Shown here in pieces: positions 7,602-10,452 of a stretch of 10,452 nt of DNA; within the stretch, counting starts at the first letter, position 1; every line of letters begins with the position of its first letter. Under the pieces are notes generated by a model that worked only from the letters and a program-made list of their open reading frames with translations, made no database searches and was not told the DNA's origin. A program made the position numbers and the translations under genes. Location of the stretch: positions 1-10,452 of the forward strand of contig LNKV01000165.1 of NCBI GenBank assembly GCA_001465935.1, in the 5' to 3' direction. Origin of the DNA: Clarireedia homoeocarpa (lineage: Eukaryota > Ascomycota > Leotiomycetes > Helotiales > Rutstroemiaceae).

Positions 7602-8478
7602 TATCTTTAAAAGAAGTAAAGTAATGAAAGTAATAAAATAAAATAAAATAAGTAGCAAGCAAAGCTTAAAAGTAATACTTAAAAAAAGACGCTTTAGGTC
7701 GAAGTTGTCCGAGAATAAGGGATTTTTTATAACTCGTGATAAAATATAGATCCGGGGGGGTTGTACGAATCCGGAAGGTAGGAGAATATCGAATAAGTTA
7801 GGATAATACAAGTGCTAATATAAGTACAAAGTTATAAATCGTAGAAGTAGACTAATATAGTCGTTCAGTCCGAGAAAGGAAAGTAGTCGAAAAATTTAAT
7901 AAGACTTGTAATAGGTCGTACGAGTTAAGGAAGGGAAAAAAGGTTTTCGAGAGAAGAGTAATTTATAGATATCGTACAAGTTAAGAAAGTAAAGATATTG
8001 TTATTCTAACTAATTACGAAGTACTAATATACAAAGTAACTCCGATAAAGTTTCGAATACTGATATTTAGTTACTAGTCTACTTTATACGAAGCTTGAAA
8101 ACTGTAAACAGTTTTTATTATACTCTAATCTACTAGCTAACTCTGAATACAGCTATTAACGGGATCTATACGGGCCCGGGGAAACTAGGATAGGATTCTA
8201 ATATACAGCAGTACTTCTTTATAATCGCCTCTCTAGTAGGAATACAACTTGTATAGTTTGGCTATTACTCCTCTACCTCTACTACTACTTGCTTTGTACG
8301 ATATACGAAACTAAATAATAACAAAATACTAATAGTCGTTCACTCTCTACAGAGTTGAAGAAGAACTGATTACCTTTAAGTAAAGCTTGTATATAGTACC
8401 CTTCTATTAAGTGTTTTAAGCCGGCTCCTAGCGAAGTGAGAAAGTACTACAATGTAAATATAAGGGAGTTAATAATAA
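7602..8478 (-). other. Long leader of the gag-only element, no coding signal
   Basis: About 877 bases separate the 5' LTR from the gag remnant. No domain is recognisable in any frame. The gag frame stays open upstream to about 7811, but its product (strings such as LLLILFYFITFITLLLL) looks like translated AT-rich DNA, and I do not call it a gene. Two GC-rich spots stand out: CCGGGGGGG at 7752-7760 and CGGGCCCGGGG at 8171-8181. A primer-binding site should lie at 8461-8478, where the minus strand reads TTATTATTAACTCCC, with no recognisable tRNA match. Confidence 0.5.
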
Positions 8479-8565
8479 TATAACAATATATTGTAAAAGG
8501 ATTCGCGTATACTTTAGAATTATCAACTATAGAACAAAAGCTAAATATAAGAAGAAGAAGGCGCC

Positions 8566-8572
8566 TTATATA
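8566..8572 (-). promoter_or_regulatory. TATA-like box in the 5' LTR of the gag-only element
   Basis: The minus strand reads CTATATAAGGCGCC here, identical in the other LTR at 6575-6581. The motif lies about 120 bases into the LTR and is conserved in both copies, with GGCGCC next to it. It is a reasonable core promoter candidate for element transcription. Confidence 0.45.
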
Positions 8573-8600
8573 GCTTAAACGAACCTAGGGTTCGTACAAA

Positions 8601-8638
8601 GCGATACCTTATAGTGGAAGCGATACCCTATAGTGGAA
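8601..8638. repeat. 19-base tandem duplication in the 5' LTR
   Basis: Two head-to-tail units of GCGATAC(C/C)(T/C)TATAGTGGAA type occupy 8601-8619 and 8620-8638 and differ at one base. The same duplication is in the other LTR, so it predates this insertion. It lies in the part of the LTR upstream of the TATA-like motif on the sense strand, where enhancer repeats are often found. Confidence 0.8.
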
Positions 8639-8691
8639 GCACCTTAGTCAGGCTAATGTATCGTACGACTTATTTGGATACAGTCGTTATA

Positions 8692-8696
8692 AAAGT
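8692..8696. repeat. Target-site duplication, right copy (AAAGT)
   Basis: Five bases immediately outside the 5' LTR, identical to 6483-6487. Together the pair fixes the element's ends to the base. Confidence 0.9.
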
Positions 8697-8854
8697 TAGA
8701 AAGGTAAAAGAGGTAAATAGAGGTAAAGGATATCTATATTGCTTTTATAGAATAGACCTTCTCTCTATAACTTAGTAGTTTCTTAAATAAGAAGGATTAG
8801 GAAAGAGGTATTATTTAGATAACCACTAGTTAGTCGGAGGGATTAGTATTGAGT
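8697..8854 (-). other. Leader of the older element, LTR-proximal part
   Basis: This stretch lies between the LTR and the target duplication of the inserted element. It has no coding signal. The plus strand at 8701-8730 carries three near-identical purine-rich units (AGGTAAA type), which read as a CT-rich repeat on the element's sense strand. A primer-binding site should sit near 8835-8854, but no clear TGG start survives. Confidence 0.4.
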
Positions 8855-8947
8855 TGTTGATAATATAACGATATACTATAAATAAAGATTATACTATTCT
8901 TAGAATCAACAACTAGAGAGCTAAAAGGGTCGAAAGACCTTAAGGGC

Positions 8948-8960
8948 TTATATATATATA
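8948..8960 (-). promoter_or_regulatory. TATA-like element in the older LTR
   Basis: An alternating T/A run (TATATATATATAA on the minus strand) lies inside the LTR about 200 bases from its outer end, where an LTR promoter TATA box could sit, with the leader and gag downstream on the same strand. The whole window is TA-rich from mutation, so the motif may be partly secondary. A CACGTG palindrome lies 5 bases away at 8966-8971. Confidence 0.35.
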
Positions 8961-9033
8961 GAGGTCACGTGCTTAAGGTATGTGTACGCTAGGCCTACTA
9001 AGGTCTGTCCTACTAATCAAGTGAGTACAATAT

Positions 9034-9128
9034 ATTATAATCACTAATCCTTATTGAACTTATATAGTCGGCCAGCTAGCTTACTGACCTTAGTTAGTAG
9101 GCTTAGGATTGTTATAATCGCTGATCCT
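9034..9128. repeat. Direct and inverted repeats inside the older LTR
   Basis: The 18-base stretch at 9034-9051 (ATTATAATCACTAATCCT) recurs at 9111-9128 with three differences, all A/G transitions. Separately, GCCTACTAAGGTC at 8993-9005 is matched in inverted form at 9086-9102 with four extra bases. These may be remnants of duplicated regulatory blocks in the LTR or a foldback structure. Confidence 0.6.
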
Positions 9129-9156
9129 AGGAGCTTAGTATGTCCGGATCGTCACA

Positions 9157-10452
9157 AATATAATAATATATAATCTTCTCTTTTTACTTAAATAAGTAAT
9201 AAGTTCGATCTTTTTAGTTTTAATCTTTTTATTTCTAATTATAAGAATCAAATATTTTCGATTGAGATTAATATTATTATTATAAATATTATTTATCTTT
9301 TATTACTAGTAAGTTTCGAATTCTTTTTATTTTTCTAATCTCCTTACTTTTTAGTTACTAATTATTTTTATAATTGATTTTCAAATCTTATCTCTTTGAA
9401 TTAGATTTATATAAATCGCTTCTTCTAATCTTTATTTAAGTAAGACTTCTATATATTCTCTAATTATTTTATATAAAGATCTTTTAAGTTTATTTCCTTT
9501 TTACTAATCTTTTTTATTAGAGATAATTTCTGGTTTTTAGAAAGATAATTCTCTTTTTATTAATTAAAATAAGTAATTATTTACTTTATTTCAAAGTTTA
9601 TAATATTTATTATTTTTATCTAATCTTTATAAATCTTTAATTAATATTTAAATATACAACTTTACTATACTTTATATTTTTTATAAAGTTCTATATTTTT
9701 AAACTTATAATTCTATTTAATTATAGATTCTTATTAATTTTCTTTAAATACTTATAAGATATATTATTTTTATTTATAGACTTTTACTACTAGATTTACA
9801 AACTAGGTCTAGTTCTAATAAATATTATAAACTAGATTATCCGATTTTATACTTTTTAAATTTACAAACTCTTTATAATCTTATATTCAATATATATCTA
9901 ATATAGTATTTAATTTCTTTTCTAGTTTGATTTTAGATTTTATAATATAAAAGTTGAATAATTACTTCTCTATTTGACTTTTATATATCTTATAAAGAAA
10001 CTTATATAAAAGCTAGTTAAATCAATTTACTTAATAACTAACTTATTACTCTAACTAATATTTAGATCACTTCTTTATATAATCTATTAAAATTGTTTAA
10101 TAAAGATATTAAGACTTTTTAGAAATATATTTAAGATTGTTATAACTTTTAAAATTATAGTAATTACTATTATATTCTTTACTTTAGTTATATTCAAAGT
10201 ACTTTATATAGTTTTAATAAAAGATATTATTATAATTATATAAATATTAAGAAGTTAAGTTATTATTAGAATTATTAAATAAAGAAATATTATCTTATCT
10301 TTAAAGTTTTAATACTAGCTATTAAGAAGTTATTAATATTATCTAAGTTAAAAAGTTCTAATAAAGTAAGTTTCTTTTTATTGTTTTTATAATTAATTTA
10401 ATATCGAGTCTTTAAGATTTAAAAGATATAAAGAAGTTTTTTAAAATATTAA
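9157..10452. other. Extremely AT-rich, gene-free segment, probably old RIP-eroded DNA
   Basis: GC content looks below about 20 percent and CpG is nearly absent, unlike the elements to the left where CpG is common. Every frame is closed by frequent TAA/TAG. The plus strand is T-rich in 9160-9780. One minus frame at about 9292-9540 gives a strongly basic run (KRLVKRK, IYRSLT, IKIRRSDLYKSNSKR) between stops, perhaps a remnant of a transposon protein, but nothing can be named. No LTR, repeat pair or RNA gene was seen. Confidence 0.6.

Larger units (their letters stand above)
6488..8691 (-). mobile_element. Complete 2.2-kb gag-only LTR retrotransposon (TR-GAG-like), non-autonomous
   Basis: Two 213-bp direct repeats (6488-6700 and 8479-8691, constant offset 1991, no indel) flank a 1,778-base interior. 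A perfect 5-base target duplication, AAAGT, borders both ends (6483-6487 and 8692-8696), proving the limits and a single insertion event. Minus-strand LTR ends are TGTGACGACTG and TTATCACA in the better-preserved copy. A purine tract abuts the 3' LTR, so the element reads leftwards. The interior holds a long leader and a gag remnant, with no protease, reverse transcriptase or integrase. Autonomous Gypsy elements usually span 5-7 kb, so this copy would need enzymes from a relative. It may be an established non-autonomous family or a one-off internal deletion; copy number elsewhere would decide. Confidence 0.9.
8479..8691 (-). repeat. 5' LTR of the gag-only element
   Basis: Direct repeat partner of 6488-6700; 192 of 213 positions identical, all 21 differences transitions. 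This copy is the more mutated: at 17 of 21 sites it has the A or T. Its ends are eroded to TATAACGACTG and TTGTTATA on the minus strand, where the other copy keeps TGTG and CACA. It would carry the element's promoter. Confidence 0.95.
3692..9156 (-). mobile_element. Older Gypsy-like LTR element, interrupted by two younger insertions
   Basis: Interpreted from parts: LTR at about 8855-9156, leader 8697-8854, then (after skipping the inserted element at 6488-8691 and its target duplication) leader 6161-6482, degraded gag 4795-6160 and an unresolved downstream region to 3692, where the Copia-like element begins. All parts point leftwards, and removing the insert brings the leader next to the LTR in the right order. 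The rest of pol and the 3' LTR would lie beyond the Copia element, outside the window. Gypsy rather than Copia is suggested only by LTR style (minus-strand TGTGACGA start, as in the inserted element) and Gag type. The LTR could instead be a solo LTR unrelated to the gag. Confidence 0.55.
8855..9156 (-). repeat. Probable 5' LTR (or solo LTR) of the older element
   Basis: On the minus strand it begins TGTGACGATCC and ends TTATCAACA, so TG...CA. The start resembles TGTGACGACTG of the 213-bp LTRs at 6488 and 8479, suggesting a related family of about 300-bp LTRs. It has a TATA-like run, an intact CACGTG, a direct repeat (9034-9051 and 9111-9128) and an inverted repeat (8993-9005 and 9086-9102). 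No second copy is in the window, and no target duplication is seen at its borders, as expected if its partner LTR is elsewhere. The lower border may be 8855 or 8858. GC content drops sharply right after 9156. Confidence 0.6.

Noticed and set aside
7548..7811. Minus-strand open frame of 87 codons with a membrane-like stretch
   Set aside because: Only its last 18 or so codons are in the gag sequence; the rest is leader. The hydrophobic run is typical of translated AT-rich DNA, and no start codon context supports a separate membrane protein.
8251..8300. CT-rich stretch as a second polypurine tract
   Set aside because: It is not adjacent to an LTR start; the tract at 6701-6714 is correctly placed and much more purine-pure.
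9157..10452. Mitochondrial insert or centromere core
   Set aside because: AT content would allow either, but there is no mitochondrial gene, tRNA or satellite-like repeat visible, and neighbouring RIP-mutated elements explain the composition.

Overview
The window looks like a transposon graveyard from a filamentous ascomycete (Pezizomycotina-type) genome. It has no recognisable host gene, tRNA, rRNA, CRISPR array or bacterial-type operon. Everything identifiable belongs to LTR retrotransposons, all read on the minus strand. All are densely mutated in the manner of repeat-induced point mutation (RIP): C-to-T and G-to-A transitions, many TAG/TAA codons where Trp or Gln is expected, TpA in excess of CpA/TpG, and almost no frameshifts. 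Base composition falls in steps from left to right, from moderate GC in the first 3.7 kb to extremely AT-rich after about 9.16 kb.

Region 1 (1-3691) is the 5' half of a Ty1/Copia-like element: a 5' LTR (about 3361-3691), a possible primer-binding site, then one unbroken minus-strand gag-pol frame to the window edge. It carries an unusual N-terminal segment, a Gag core, a ruined zinc knuckle, a protease with its DSG motif, and an integrase with a D,D35E triad. There are 24 in-frame stops. Reverse transcriptase, RNase H and the 3' LTR would lie left of position 1.

Region 2 (3692-6482 plus 8697-9156) is interpreted as one older Gypsy-like element. It has an LTR at about 8855-9156, a leader, a long degraded gag frame (4795-6160) and an unresolved downstream stretch that the Copia element appears to interrupt.

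Region 3 (6488-8691) is a complete short LTR element inserted into region 2. It has two 213-bp LTRs, a perfect 5-bp target-site duplication (AAAGT on both sides), a polypurine tract and a gag remnant but no pol. It resembles the TR-GAG type of non-autonomous element described in plants. The two LTRs differ at 21 of 213 positions, all transitions, with no indels, which records the mutational process directly.

Region 4 (9157-10452) is extremely AT-rich with no firm gene, probably the oldest and most eroded layer. The elements are not a working gene set. Their relationship is stratigraphic: region 2 is the host, and regions 1 and 3 inserted into it. I saw no convincing new biological system. The points most worth following are the gag-only element, the extra N-terminal domain of the Copia Gag, and the RIP record in the paired LTRs.
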